Below are positions 1 through 7,467 of a DNA stretch of 51,864 nucleotides, piece after piece. A program made the position numbers and the translations under genes. Below the pieces are notes generated by a model that worked only from the letters and a program-made list of their open reading frames with translations, did not search any database and was not told where the DNA came from. Source of the stretch: an uncultured Candidatus Melainabacteria bacterium. GTDB taxonomy: Bacteria; Cyanobacteriota; Vampirovibrionia; Gastranaerophilales; Gastranaerophilaceae. The stretch is taken from NCBI GenBank assembly GCA_934777245.1, contig CAKVND010000010.1, positions 1 through 51,864 on the forward strand. Direction: 5' to 3'. Position 1 is the stretch's first letter; the number at the start of each line of letters is the position of its first letter.

Positions 1-213
1 TTTTCATCTTTGAATTATGAGCGAAGCGAATTTAATGAACTTATTCACCTATTCACTTATTGACTTATTGACTTAACAATAAAAAAAAACACTGAGGGCA
101 GGGGCAACGTATACTGTACACAAGGAGTGTGTCACGAGAGAGAAAGGTGAAACAATAGCCCTCAGTAAGATAAAACTTTTTTAGCGAGGCTGTGGTGAGC
201 CTTGCAGTTTTAT

Positions 214-346
214 AAATGGAAAATTGAAAATGGAAAGTTGAAAATTGTATTAAAAATAACTGAATATATAATTTGCTTAATATAAACATATAGACTTAAG
301 AAAAATTTAAAACAATTTTCCATTTTCAACTTTCCATTTTCAATTC
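214..346. repeat. Imperfect inverted repeat in a gene-free stretch
   Basis: A run built from TGAAAATGGAAAGTTGAAAA-type words at about 221-247 is repeated in inverted orientation at about 313-346, with roughly 24 matching positions, so the stretch could fold as a long hairpin. The whole of 1-382 holds no gene I can support. Besides this repeat it has only short direct repeats (CTTATTGA/CTTATTCA words, about 40-75) and AT-rich sequence. The function is unknown; it may be a small non-autonomous or dispersed repeat. Confidence 0.55.
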
Positions 347-382
347 AAACAATCGCTCACACAACCTTTCCTAAGCAAAAAA

Positions 383-754
383 CTAAACTTCCTTAACCAA
401 CTCCCTATTCCCATAAAAATCGCAAGCATACTGCTTGATAACTTCTTTTTTACCGGATTTAACACATTTATTTAATCCAAACTTCCAACCAAACGGCTTA
501 GATTTAAATTTTGCATAATTAAACTCACGCATAGAATAAACTATTTCATTTTTATGCTTAATAACTAAATCGTTAGCTTCAATTCCTGTAACTTTTGTAA
601 CATTACAAACTCCGTCAAACCGCCATTCTGAGAGTTCACTTACCGGCTTTCCGCAAATCGGACAAAAACCTATTGATAATTTTCTTGATGTAAATAACTC
701 ATTGTCCTTTAGATAATAAACGTCATCAGGACGAAATTGACAGCAATGTCGCAC
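383..754 (-). CDS. Small zinc-ribbon protein of unknown function
   Basis: A 123-residue protein that I do not recognise. It has a CPICGKP motif near residues 31-37, typical of half of a zinc ribbon, and a CC pair at residues 4-5 that might supply further ligands. The C-terminal half is basic and aromatic (KPFGWKFGLNK). There is no signal peptide or membrane segment. The start is GTG at 754, chosen because a strong GGAGG site lies 7 nt upstream. It is transcribed divergently from the dehydrogenase at 972, and the 217-bp gap between them has no further gene. The size and zinc motif resemble small phage- or plasmid-borne proteins, but that is only an impression. Confidence 0.6.
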   Translation of the reverse strand: MRHCCQFRPDDVYYLKDNELFTSRKLSIGFCPICGKPVSELSEWRFDGVCNVTKVTGIEANDLVIKHKNEIVYSMREFNYAKFKSKPFGWKFGLNKCVKSGKKEVIKQYACDFYGNRELVKEV

Positions 755-971
755 AATAATCCTCCGCTATTCTACTATTAATGGGCATAACTTGCCCTGT
801 ACTTTTGTGAAGATTTGTCCTACGCAGCGTTTCAGCTTTGTTTCAAAATCAAGTACAAGAATATACTACACTATTTTCAAAATTGACATAAGGATTGTAA
901 AGACTTTTTTACATCTAAACCCAGAATTCAATGTTTGTGATATTTTGGTATAGAATAAGGAGGCTGAAAGC

Positions 972-1937
972 ATGAAGGCTATTGTATTTGATAACAACTT
1001 AAAATTAGATAAAAATTATCCGAAACCAATTCCTAAAAAAGGTGAAGCCCTAATAAAAGTAACTCTTGCGGGGATTTGTAATACTGATTACGAAATTACG
1101 AAAGGCTATATGGGCTACGTTGGTATTTTAGGACACGAATTCGTCGGAGTTGTTGAAGAAGTTAACGACGAAGACCAATCTTTGGTCGGAAAACGCGTTG
1201 TTGCAGAAATCAGTTACGGATGCAATGACCCCGAATGTGAATGGTGTGCTAAGAAAAATTATCGCCACTGCCCAAACCGCCATACTTTAGGAATTTGGCA
1301 TAAAGACGGGTGTTTTGCAGAATATATGACAATGCCGATAAATGTATTGTTCGAAGTTCCTGATAATGTATCTGATGAACAAGCGGTTTTTGTTGAACCA
1401 CTTGCTGCAGCATGTGAAATTACCGAACAACTTCATATCGATCCAATGCAAAAAATTGTTGTGCTTGGTGACGGCAAGTTAGGCTTGACTACCGCACTTA
1501 CTTTGAATGCACAAAATTTTGATGTATTACTTGTTGGTAAACACCAAAACAAATTGGATATTGCTTCTGCACAAGGCGTTCAAACAAAGCTTTTAAGCGA
1601 ATTTAAAATAGAAAAGAAATACGATGTTGTAGTGGAGGCCACTGGCTCTGCGTCAGGTTTTGAAACATCAATGGCATTAACAAAACCAAGAGGCGTGCTT
1701 GTTTTAAAAAGCACGGTTGCATCAGGTAAAGAGCTCAACCTTGCGCCTATTGTAATAGACGAAATCACTGTTTTAGGCTCACGTTGCGGACAATTTCCTC
1801 CTGCTTTAAGACTTTTAAAAAATAATAAAATCGACTTTTCATCATTCATAAGCGGTGTTTATCCAATTGACGATGCTTTAGAAGCTTTTGAAGCAAACAA
1901 ATCAAAAGACAATCTAAAAATCTTAATAAAGATGTAA
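972..1937 (+). CDS. Zinc-dependent medium-chain alcohol dehydrogenase family protein
   Basis: A 321-residue member of the MDR (zinc alcohol dehydrogenase-like) superfamily, which oxidises alcohols or polyols with NAD(P). The GroES-like N-terminal domain carries the catalytic zinc ligands in GIC36NTD and G54-H-E56. The structural-zinc Cys cluster is C84, C89, C92 and C100, and VEPLA is at 141-145. The Rossmann domain begins with VVLGDGKLG (GDGKLG 166-171), a slightly altered GxGxxG. The length is a little short for the family (about 340-350). The start has an AAGGAGG site 7 nt upstream. The gene stands alone, so neighbours do not indicate the substrate. Relatives annotated as threonine or sorbitol dehydrogenase-like have similar layouts, and the exact substrate cannot be told. 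Confidence 0.85.
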   Translation: MKAIVFDNNLKLDKNYPKPIPKKGEALIKVTLAGICNTDYEITKGYMGYVGILGHEFVGVVEEVNDEDQSLVGKRVVAEISYGCNDPECEWCAKKNYRHCPNRHTLGIWHKDGCFAEYMTMPINVLFEVPDNVSDEQAVFVEPLAAACEITEQLHIDPMQKIVVLGDGKLGLTTALTLNAQNFDVLLVGKHQNKLDIASAQGVQTKLLSEFKIEKKYDVVVEATGSASGFETSMALTKPRGVLVLKSTVASGKELNLAPIVIDEITVLGSRCGQFPPALRLLKNNKIDFSSFISGVYPIDDALEAFEANKSKDNLKILIKM

Positions 1938-1975
1938 TAAAACGACATAGTAAAAACAAACAAATCTTGGTTATT

Positions 1976-2006
1976 CCCTCCCTTTGGGGGATGGCTATGG
2001 AGAGGG
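1976..2006. repeat. CCCTCC/GAGAGGG dispersed intergenic repeat
   Basis: An intergenic stretch with CCCTCCC at one end and GGAGAGGG at the other, joined by a G-rich middle. It resembles the element at 15290-15310 and parts of 19160-19275. It is GC-richer than its surroundings. It is probably a dispersed palindromic repeat and has no T-tract that would make it a terminator. Confidence 0.35.
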
Positions 2007-2105
2007 TTTTATAAAACTAATTAAAACAAGACTAGAAGAAATTTGTAAAGCAACTGATGATATAACTTCTTAACATTACTTAACCTCGCATGTTGACTAC
2101 CTACC

Positions 2106-2134
2106 TTGTTTATGGTTTCATGTAAACATAATAT
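2106..2134 (+). promoter_or_regulatory. Predicted rpmH promoter
   Basis: TTGTTT at 2106-2111 and TAATAT at 2129-2134 are separated by exactly 17 bp, a plausible sigma-70 promoter 30 nt before the rpmH start. This was read by eye only; a TTGACT at about 2093 is an alternative -35 element with no good -10 partner. Confidence 0.4.
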
Positions 2135-2163
2135 GTAAAATTAGCTGAAAAGGAAATAGAGAA

Positions 2164-2316
2164 ATGAGACGTACATTAGAAGGAACAAAGATTAAAAGAC
2201 AACACGTAAGTGGTTTCAGAGCTAGAATGTCAACTCCTGGCGGTCAAGAAGTTTTAAACAGAAGACGTGCTAAAGGAAGACACCAAATCGCAATTTCTGG
2301 TAGCAAACGTGCTTAA
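2164..2316 (+). CDS. rpmH: 50S ribosomal protein L34
   Basis: A 50-residue protein beginning MRRTLEGTKIKRQ, with the L34 signature GFRARM at residues 17-22 followed by a basic RRRAKGRH tail. L34 is a structural protein of the large ribosomal subunit bound to 23S rRNA. The start ATG has an AAAGGAAA site upstream. The C-terminus is a few residues longer than the usual 44-46 (ISGSKRA). In most bacteria rpmH leads an operon with rnpA and yidC. Here it is alone, with its own predicted promoter and an immediate strong terminator. Confidence 0.93.
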   Translation: MRRTLEGTKIKRQHVSGFRARMSTPGGQEVLNRRRAKGRHQIAISGSKRA

Positions 2317-2338
2317 GATTTAAAAAAGATTTATTGAT

Positions 2339-2370
2339 AAAAGGGCGACCGCAGGTCGCCCTTTTATTTT
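2339..2370 (+). terminator. Rho-independent terminator of rpmH
   Basis: A perfect 12-bp stem (AAAAGGGCGACC with its complement), a 3-nt GCA loop and a T-rich tail, beginning 22 nt after the rpmH stop codon. The stem core is GC-rich in an AT-rich setting. Confidence 0.92.
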
Positions 2371-2511
2371 ATATAAGTTTTAATATAATGTGCATTTTTT
2401 CTCCGATGGCACTACTGTTAATAATAATTAAAAAAGCATAATACAGTATCAAAAATTGATAAAACGACAGTCGTACCTATGAGCCATTAAATATATAATA
2501 AAGAATTCTGA

Positions 2512-3672
2512 TTAAGTTTTTTCTTTCAAAAATCTTACATAGTAAGAAGATGCAGCAGGTACTACGCTTAATAGTACAAGCACGTTCATAATGCCGAATT
2601 TTTGCGCAACTGCACCTAAAATTGACATGCACAATGCGACAATTCCCCAACAAAATCCGTTAATAAATCCTGCAACAATACTCTTATATTCAGGTAAAGT
2701 TCTTTGCGCCCAAACCATTGTAACAGGTTGTGCCAACATTGTCGTAAATCCGATTGCAAAAAATATTACAAGTGATAATACAGAATGAGTTTTATAAGTG
2801 AAAGCAAACAACAGCATCATTGGGAAAGTTGCCCACATTGAAAAATATACGACCGGTTTTGAACCGAAAAGCTTTTCTGCTTTCGGACTCAAAAATGAAC
2901 TAAATGCTCCTGCAAAAACAAATAAGAATAGGGCAACTCCGATGTAGAACGGCGAATATCCCATTGATTTCCATAAGAACGGAAGCAATATACAAGAACT
3001 GTTTGTAATCAAAGATTTCATCATAGAAATTAACATCAAATAATTCATTTGCTTATTAGATAGAATATCTTTAAAAGATTTGAAAAATTCTTTTCTAACC
3101 GGAGGCTTTTCAAGCTTTGATAATTTTGGAACACAGAAAAACATTATTGAGGCTAGAGCCAATCCGATTAGCGATGTGTAAGAAATCATTGACAAGCCTA
3201 AAACTTGAGTAATCAAAGCCGCTAAAAGTGGACCAAAAGCAAATCCTAATGAACCCATGCTAATAAATATACCCATGTTATTGGAACAGTCTTTTCCCGA
3301 AAAATGGTTTACAAAACCCATTGATTGCGGATGAAAAAAACTTCCGCCAAGACTACCTAAAATCATAAAAATTAGTAATATATATACATTCGGAGCAAGA
3401 GGCGTCAGCGGAATAAATACAGAAGCTAAAACCAACCCCCAAAATATAAAAAATCTTTTAAGAATATTATCTGCAAAAAATCCAAAAACAGGCTGAAGCA
3501 TAGACGAACAAATATGAGAAATACTTATAATTACAGTTGCTATTGCCATAGAGAACCCGAGTTTAGACGCAATAAACGGCATTATAGGGTTTAAAAATCC
3601 GCTGTATACATCTGCAATTAAGTGTCCTAAACATAGCCAAATTATTGCCATTTTCGTTGTATCTTTGTTCAT
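2512..3672 (-). CDS. MFS transporter of the fosmidomycin-resistance (Fsr) type
   Basis: A 386-residue polytopic protein with about 12 hydrophobic segments, expected in the cytoplasmic membrane. The first helix region GHLIADVYSGFLNPIMPF and the following SSMLQPVFGFFAD match the pattern of the Fsr branch of the major facilitator superfamily (GHL..D...G.LP..LPF and S..LQP..G...D). Known Fsr proteins export fosmidomycin and related compounds by proton antiport; the substrate here is unknown. The longest open frame starts 19 codons earlier, but ATG 3672 has AAGGA at the right distance and begins just before the first helix. It is divergent from the winged-helix gene at 3753 with an 80-bp shared control region, so that small protein could regulate it (inference). 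Confidence 0.8.
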   Translation of the reverse strand: MNKDTTKMAIIWLCLGHLIADVYSGFLNPIMPFIASKLGFSMAIATVIISISHICSSMLQPVFGFFADNILKRFFIFWGLVLASVFIPLTPLAPNVYILLIFMILGSLGGSFFHPQSMGFVNHFSGKDCSNNMGIFISMGSLGFAFGPLLAALITQVLGLSMISYTSLIGLALASIMFFCVPKLSKLEKPPVRKEFFKSFKDILSNKQMNYLMLISMMKSLITNSSCILLPFLWKSMGYSPFYIGVALFLFVFAGAFSSFLSPKAEKLFGSKPVVYFSMWATFPMMLLFAFTYKTHSVLSLVIFFAIGFTTMLAQPVTMVWAQRTLPEYKSIVAGFINGFCWGIVALCMSILGAVAQKFGIMNVLVLLSVVPAASSYYVRFLKEKT

Positions 3673-3717
3673 ATTCCTTATCCTCATCCCATTTACAATA
3701 ATTATAGTCTGCATAAA

Positions 3718-3746
3718 TTGATTAATCAAATGTATAGTGTTATAAT
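3718..3746 (+). promoter_or_regulatory. Promoter giving a leaderless mRNA for the winged-helix gene
   Basis: TTGATT (3718-3723), a 17-bp spacer and a perfect TATAAT (3741-3746). Only six bases separate the -10 box from the ATG at 3753, so transcription should start at or within a base of the start codon. No Shine-Dalgarno sequence is possible. Confidence 0.65.
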
Positions 3747-3752
3747 CAAGCT

Positions 3753-4067
3753 ATGAGTACAGAAGCGGAAGATACAAATTTAAAGATGGTTGGTTTGGAG
3801 TTAATGTTTTTAACTCCTGAAAAGTACAGTCATGAAGATGGAATTACGGCTGTTGAACTCGCTAAACTAGTAAATTTACCCGTAGATGAAGTTAAAAAGA
3901 AGCTTCAAATTTTAAAAGAGAAAAATATTGTGCGCGTTAAAGGGATAAACCCTAAGTGTTGGCTTTTTGATGAATATAATTTTCAGCGTCTTGATGACGA
4001 TGACGATATATTCCATTTACTTTGCAATTTTGAAGATGTCGATTTTGATAAATACTTTAGTTATTAA
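3753..4067 (+). CDS. Small winged-helix-like putative DNA-binding protein
   Basis: A 104-residue protein. Residues about 28-62 (GITAVELAKLVNLPVDEVKKKLQILKE followed by KNIVRVKG) have the spacing of a helix-turn-helix with a wing, as in small MarR/ArsR-like domains. The C-terminus is strikingly acidic (LDDDDDIFHLL), which is unusual for a simple repressor. The -10 box lies immediately upstream, so the message is probably leaderless. The stop codon overlaps the end of convergent rbgA by 4 bp. A role in regulating the divergent MFS exporter is possible from position alone. Confidence 0.6.
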   Translation: MSTEAEDTNLKMVGLELMFLTPEKYSHEDGITAVELAKLVNLPVDEVKKKLQILKEKNIVRVKGINPKCWLFDEYNFQRLDDDDDIFHLLCNFEDVDFDKYFSY

Positions 4068-4924
4068 TTTTCTTTATCAGTTGGCAAATCATCTAATATA
4101 AACAATCCTAATCGCCCTTCTCTAAAGTCTTTTAAAATAAAAATAGCAGTTCTTTCTGTATCAGGATATTCACCCTTTATAATCCAATTACGTTTAGTTG
4201 CGATATCTTCCAATGTAAGATTTTCAACATTATAATGTTTGCAAAGTTCTTCTTTATGTTTTTGGGCAAGCATCTCTAAAAGTGCTTTTGCAACAGGTTC
4301 AGGTGAATAGGCGTTTTCTGAAACTGAACTCACAAATGCCAACTTTACAGCCTGCATTTGATCATCTTGTTTTGTCGGAATAATCCCCGGAGTATCCAAT
4401 AAATCCAATTTAGGGTTAATTCTAACCCATTGTTGCTGTCTTGTAACACCGGCTTTTGCACCAATTTTTGTTTTAGAAGATTTTGTCAGTTTGTTAATAA
4501 CGCTAGATTTACCTACATTTGGCATACCAACAACCATCGCTCTTGCAGGACGTCTTAATAGTCCTTTTGCCATCAAAGCTTGAATTTTAGGTTCACTTAA
4601 TTCAACAGCTTGTTTTACAACTTGTGGCAATTCTTTTGCACTTTTAGCATCAGAAACAATCACAGGACAATCGGTTGTTTCTTTTAAATAATTAACCCAA
4701 TTCTTAAGTTCATTTCTATCAACCAAATCCGCTTTATTCAACAAAAGAAGCCTTGGTTTTTCTCCCAAAAGCTTCTTAATGTTTGCATAACTGCTACTTA
4801 AAGGTAATCTGCTATCACGTACCTCAATAATCACATCAACCAAATTTAATTTTTCTTTAAGTTGACGCTCTGCTTTCGCAATATGACCTGGGTACCAGTG
4901 AATGTGCAACTTATCTTTTTTCAA
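4064..4924 (-). CDS. rbgA: Ribosome biogenesis GTPase (YlqF/RbgA)
   Basis: A 286-residue circularly permuted GTPase that acts late in assembly of the 50S subunit. Motifs appear in permuted order: N-terminal HWYPGH (9-14), G4 NKAD (63-66), G5-like region SDAKSA (91-96), G1 GMPNVGKSS (133-141), the switch threonine in AGVTR (159-162) and G3 DTPG (177-180). The C-terminal domain is the YlqF-type helical domain. Its start lies inside the end of rplS (14-bp overlap). The two are translationally coupled, the same order as in Firmicutes, consistent with coordinated control of a 50S protein and a 50S assembly factor. Confidence 0.93.
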   Translation of the reverse strand: MKKDKLHIHWYPGHIAKAERQLKEKLNLVDVIIEVRDSRLPLSSSYANIKKLLGEKPRLLLLNKADLVDRNELKNWVNYLKETTDCPVIVSDAKSAKELPQVVKQAVELSEPKIQALMAKGLLRRPARAMVVGMPNVGKSSVINKLTKSSKTKIGAKAGVTRQQQWVRINPKLDLLDTPGIIPTKQDDQMQAVKLAFVSSVSENAYSPEPVAKALLEMLAQKHKEELCKHYNVENLTLEDIATKRNWIIKGEYPDTERTAIFILKDFREGRLGLFILDDLPTDKEN

Positions 4925-5264
4925 TTTTTTCCTTAATACGAGTTGCTTTACCTGAACGTTCTCTTAAGTAATACAATTTAGCACGTTTAACATCACCGCG
5001 TCTTTGAACAGTGATTTTGTCAATACGTGGAGAGTGTACTAAGAATACACGTTCTACACCAACACCTTGGAATACTTTTCTTACAGTGATTGTTTTATTG
5101 ATGCCTGAACCGTGTTCAGCAATAATAGTACCTTCGTATGCCTGTAATCTTTCTTTGTTACCTTCTACGATTTTTACAGAAACTCTAACTGTATCACCAG
5201 GATTCATTTCCGGTAATTCTCTTGTTGTGTATTCTGCTTCTAAATTTTTAATAATAGGATTCAT
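4911..5264 (-). CDS. rplS: 50S ribosomal protein L19
   Basis: 117 residues of full-length L19, a large-subunit protein near the 30S interface. Recognisable stretches are [11 protein letters not shown] (22-32), the Gly-rich [11 protein letters not shown] and the C-terminal [16 protein letters not shown]. The start ATG has AAGGA upstream. The gene leads a two-gene unit with rbgA. The usual upstream partners rimM and trmD are not here; a 195-bp gap separates it from the divergent gene at 5460. Confidence 0.95.
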   Translation of the reverse strand: MNPIIKNLEAEYTTRELPEMNPGDTVRVSVKIVEGNKERLQAYEGTIIAEHGSGINKTITVRKVFQGVGVERVFLVHSPRIDKITVQRRGDVKRAKLYYLRERSGKATRIKEKIEKR

Positions 5265-5371
5265 TTTGCTATTCCTTATATTTTGACTAACTTTTACATT
5301 TTAGAACTATCATAAATAAAACAAAAACTAAAAACAAGTATAGGTTAAGTTTTTTTACAGAAATGTTTACT

Positions 5372-5400
5372 TTTGTAACATTTTTACTTAGAATTGTCAA
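5372..5400 (-). promoter_or_regulatory. Possible rplS promoter
   Basis: On the minus strand a perfect TTGACA (5400-5395) is followed after 17 bp by TACAAA (5377-5372), about 110 nt upstream of rplS. The -10 box matches only four of six positions, so this is tentative. Confidence 0.35.
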
Positions 5401-5459
5401 AAAATAATCTTCACATTTTTTATTAACACCAGCCGTGTAATATGAAAGGTTTTTAGATT

Positions 5460-6923
5460 TTGAATCCTATATCTAATCATAATATGTCAAAATTTGTCAC
5501 TAAAATGACTAAAGCTGATGCAATGGCTCCAATTATTGCATTGGAAGCAACTGTTGTAACTGGGAGAACTTATCAGGCTTACAAACGTGGCAAATGGGAT
5601 GAAGCAAGAGAACGTTTTATTGAAGAATCAATGGGTTCAATTGTTTGGCTTAGTGGTGTTGCATCTTTAAACAAACTTGGAGACAAATTAGTTGGAAAGA
5701 TTCTAAAGAAACCTGGAGCTAATTTTGACGTCGGTACTGATAAGTTATTAAGAACTCCTTTTGATAACTTCATGAAAAAAGTTGCACCAAAAGGATTTTC
5801 ACCTAAACAAGTAGCATTAATAAAAGGTGCAAAAGTTATGACAAGTATTGTATTAGCAAACTTGTTCATAGGCTTTGTTATGCCAAAAGTAAACCAAGGT
5901 TTGACTAAAAAATTACGTCATGAAAGACGATTGGAAAAAGAACACGGTCAACAAAACAATAAAGCTAAACAGCCATCTTTTAAAGGTGGTGCAGCAGGAG
6001 CTATTGGTGCAATTAATAGATTTACAAACTGTATAGAAAACACAAACACAGGAAAGCTGTTATCTTCAGATGCAGGTATTGCCGGTGGTCGTATGTATAA
6101 TGCTAGAAGAAAAGAAGAACGTCGTGAAGTATTTATTCGTGACGTTGGCTCTATTTATTTCTATATGTGGGCGCAAGGTCATGTTGGCAATGTTTTGAAT
6201 TTAGCAGAATCAGGAAGAGCTACAAGATTAAATCCATCAACAGCTAAGCTATTAGATGAACATTTAGCTAAGTATATTGGTGACAAGCAAATGGATGTCA
6301 ATGAGTTCAAAAAAGCTATATTAGGAAATGAGCAGGCTTTATCTTCTGAGTTTAAATTTGAGACTGAAAAACTTTCCGGCTTAGATAAAATGTTTAATAA
6401 AAAACCGTTAGAAGTTATTAAGCTTTCAGAAGCAGAAAAATATATTAAAGATTCTGCTACGCTTGAAAGAGCCAAAGAAATGTCAAAACTTCAACCTGAA
6501 AGAATGGGCGAGGCAGTTCTTACAAAACAACAATTAATTGATTCATATAATAAAGCTGAAATCAATGATCCTAAAATGTTGAAGAAGCTATTTGAAGAAT
6601 TCACCGGTGGAGCAAGTAGTTCGGAATACAAATACGTTTCTAATAAAAAGTTATACAAATTAAAGAAAGAAATGGTAGATTATGTAAACACAATCTGCAA
6701 AGCAGCAAAAGATGGCAAGGTTGACAAGGCTTTATTAGACAAAGTTCAAAAGAAAAACCTTATGTATAACGGCTTGAATTTTGCAGCCGGTTTTGCAGTG
6801 GCAGCAGCATTCTTATCGACATTTATACCTAAATTCCAATATTATGTAACGAGAAAAACAACTGGTGTAGACGCATTCCCTGGAGTTTATGATTTTGAAC
6901 ATCATCAGGAAGAAATCGATTAA
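5460..6923 (+). CDS. Unrecognised membrane-associated protein, 487 residues
   Basis: I do not recognise a family. Two convincing hydrophobic segments are visible: about residues 124-146 (ending IVLANLFIGFVMPKV) and about 440-462 (GLNFAAGFAVAAAFLSTFIP). Between them lies a long, mostly hydrophilic and basic region with many Lys/Glu and a PSFKGG motif near 172-177. It ends in an acidic HHQEEID tail. There is no cleavable signal peptide. The start is uncertain: TTG 5460 has an AAAGG site about 10 nt upstream, and ATG 5484 is the alternative. The gene is monocistronic and followed by a good terminator. Its F-K-G motif is shared with other lineage-specific-looking proteins in this window. Confidence 0.7.
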   Translation: MNPISNHNMSKFVTKMTKADAMAPIIALEATVVTGRTYQAYKRGKWDEARERFIEESMGSIVWLSGVASLNKLGDKLVGKILKKPGANFDVGTDKLLRTPFDNFMKKVAPKGFSPKQVALIKGAKVMTSIVLANLFIGFVMPKVNQGLTKKLRHERRLEKEHGQQNNKAKQPSFKGGAAGAIGAINRFTNCIENTNTGKLLSSDAGIAGGRMYNARRKEERREVFIRDVGSIYFYMWAQGHVGNVLNLAESGRATRLNPSTAKLLDEHLAKYIGDKQMDVNEFKKAILGNEQALSSEFKFETEKLSGLDKMFNKKPLEVIKLSEAEKYIKDSATLERAKEMSKLQPERMGEAVLTKQQLIDSYNKAEINDPKMLKKLFEEFTGGASSSEYKYVSNKKLYKLKKEMVDYVNTICKAAKDGKVDKALLDKVQKKNLMYNGLNFAAGFAVAAAFLSTFIPKFQYYVTRKTTGVDAFPGVYDFEHHQEEID

Positions 6924-6950
6924 TATTTTAAAATGTAAATAAATGTAAAG

Positions 6951-6986
6951 AAAAAGATAAGTCTTGAAATTTGACTTATCTTTTTT
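6951..6986 (+). terminator. Rho-independent terminator after the 487-residue protein
   Basis: A 13-bp stem (AAAAAGATAAGTC and its complement), a 9-nt loop and a run of six T, 28 nt after the stop codon. Confidence 0.8.
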
Positions 6987-7025
6987 ACTTTATATATATG
7001 TAAACACTTTGTAAGGATTAAGATT

Positions 7026-7379
7026 ATGCTAACATTTAAATCATCAGAAGAAACACACAACACATGCTTTAAATTTATTGGCGCTGATTCTGCACCTAAG
7101 ACTACACACTTGATTTCAAATAACACTTCACTAATTGCTCCTACTTCAAATGAAGGTGGTACTGATACTTGCAGTTTTTATTCAGGCCCATCTGATGCAA
7201 CAATTATGGCATTTGGTGAATCTTGCGGTTCTATTGCTTATGAAGGCGCTGGCGAATCTTGCGGTTCAATCGCATACTCAGGTGGCGGTGAATCTTGCGG
7301 ATCAATCGCATCATCTTCAGTTTCTGTTTCATCAGGCAGCAGCTTCTCCGGCGGAAGTTTTTCAAGTTATTCTTGCTAA
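7026..7379 (+). CDS. Cys/Ser/Gly-rich protein with three GESCGSIA repeats
   Basis: A 117-residue protein of no family known to me. Residues 1-63 form a polar N-terminal part with C14 and C49. Residues 64-99 are three 12-residue tandem repeats, each beginning GESCGSIA, which place cysteines at 67, 79 and 91. The end (100-117) is almost only Ser, Gly and Phe and finishes with a terminal Cys. There is no signal peptide or membrane helix. The start has AAGGA about 9 nt upstream. A layout of N-terminal leader plus repeated Cys/Ser/Gly core is what precursors of modified peptides (RiPPs) often look like. The next gene is an M16 zinc peptidase, a family used for leader cleavage in some RiPP pathways. 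No maturation enzyme is seen nearby, so this is a hypothesis. A metal-binding or surface repeat protein is an alternative. Confidence 0.7.
   Translation: MLTFKSSEETHNTCFKFIGADSAPKTTHLISNNTSLIAPTSNEGGTDTCSFYSGPSDATIMAFGESCGSIAYEGAGESCGSIAYSGGGESCGSIASSSVSVSSGSSFSGGSFSSYSC
7215..7322 (+). repeat. Three in-frame 36-bp tandem repeats
   Basis: Three 36-bp units inside the gene at 7026, encoding GESCGSIA plus four variable residues each. The eight-residue core is identical in all three at protein level, while synonymous sites differ (GGTTCT, GGTTCA and GGATCA for Gly-Ser). This suggests the protein sequence is under selection and is not simply a very recent duplication. Confidence 0.85.
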
Positions 7380-7418
7380 TCAACAGTTAATTTATAAAAC
7401 ATAATATTTATTTTTCTT

Positions 7419-7456
7419 AACATTTAGGCAAATTTTCAAGTCTAAATGTTTTTTAT
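7419..7456 (+). terminator. Probable terminator after the repeat protein
   Basis: AACATTTAG (7419-7427) pairs with CTAAATGTT (7442-7450) across a 14-nt loop and is followed by TTTTTAT. It lies about 40 nt after the stop codon and overlaps the predicted promoter of the M16 peptidase gene, so the two genes are probably separate transcripts. Confidence 0.55.
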
Positions 7457-7461
7457 ATAAT
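7433..7461 (+). promoter_or_regulatory. Promoter giving a leaderless mRNA for the M16 peptidase
   Basis: A perfect TATAAT at 7456-7461, with TTTTCA 17 bp upstream (7433-7438). Six bases separate the -10 box from ATG 7468, the same spacing as at the winged-helix and priA genes. An in-frame ATG at 7462 sits directly against the -10 box and would not be transcribed. Confidence 0.55.
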
Positions 7462-7467
7462 ATGGTT

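Noticed and set aside
65..289. 74-codon minus-strand open frame at the window start
   Set aside because: It spans the inverted repeat, has a Phe/Leu/Ser-rich random composition and no ribosome-binding site. It is not supported as a gene.
7215..7322. Tandem repeats considered as a CRISPR array
   Set aside because: Units are 36 bp, adjoining, in frame and part of a protein; there are no spacers and no cas genes.
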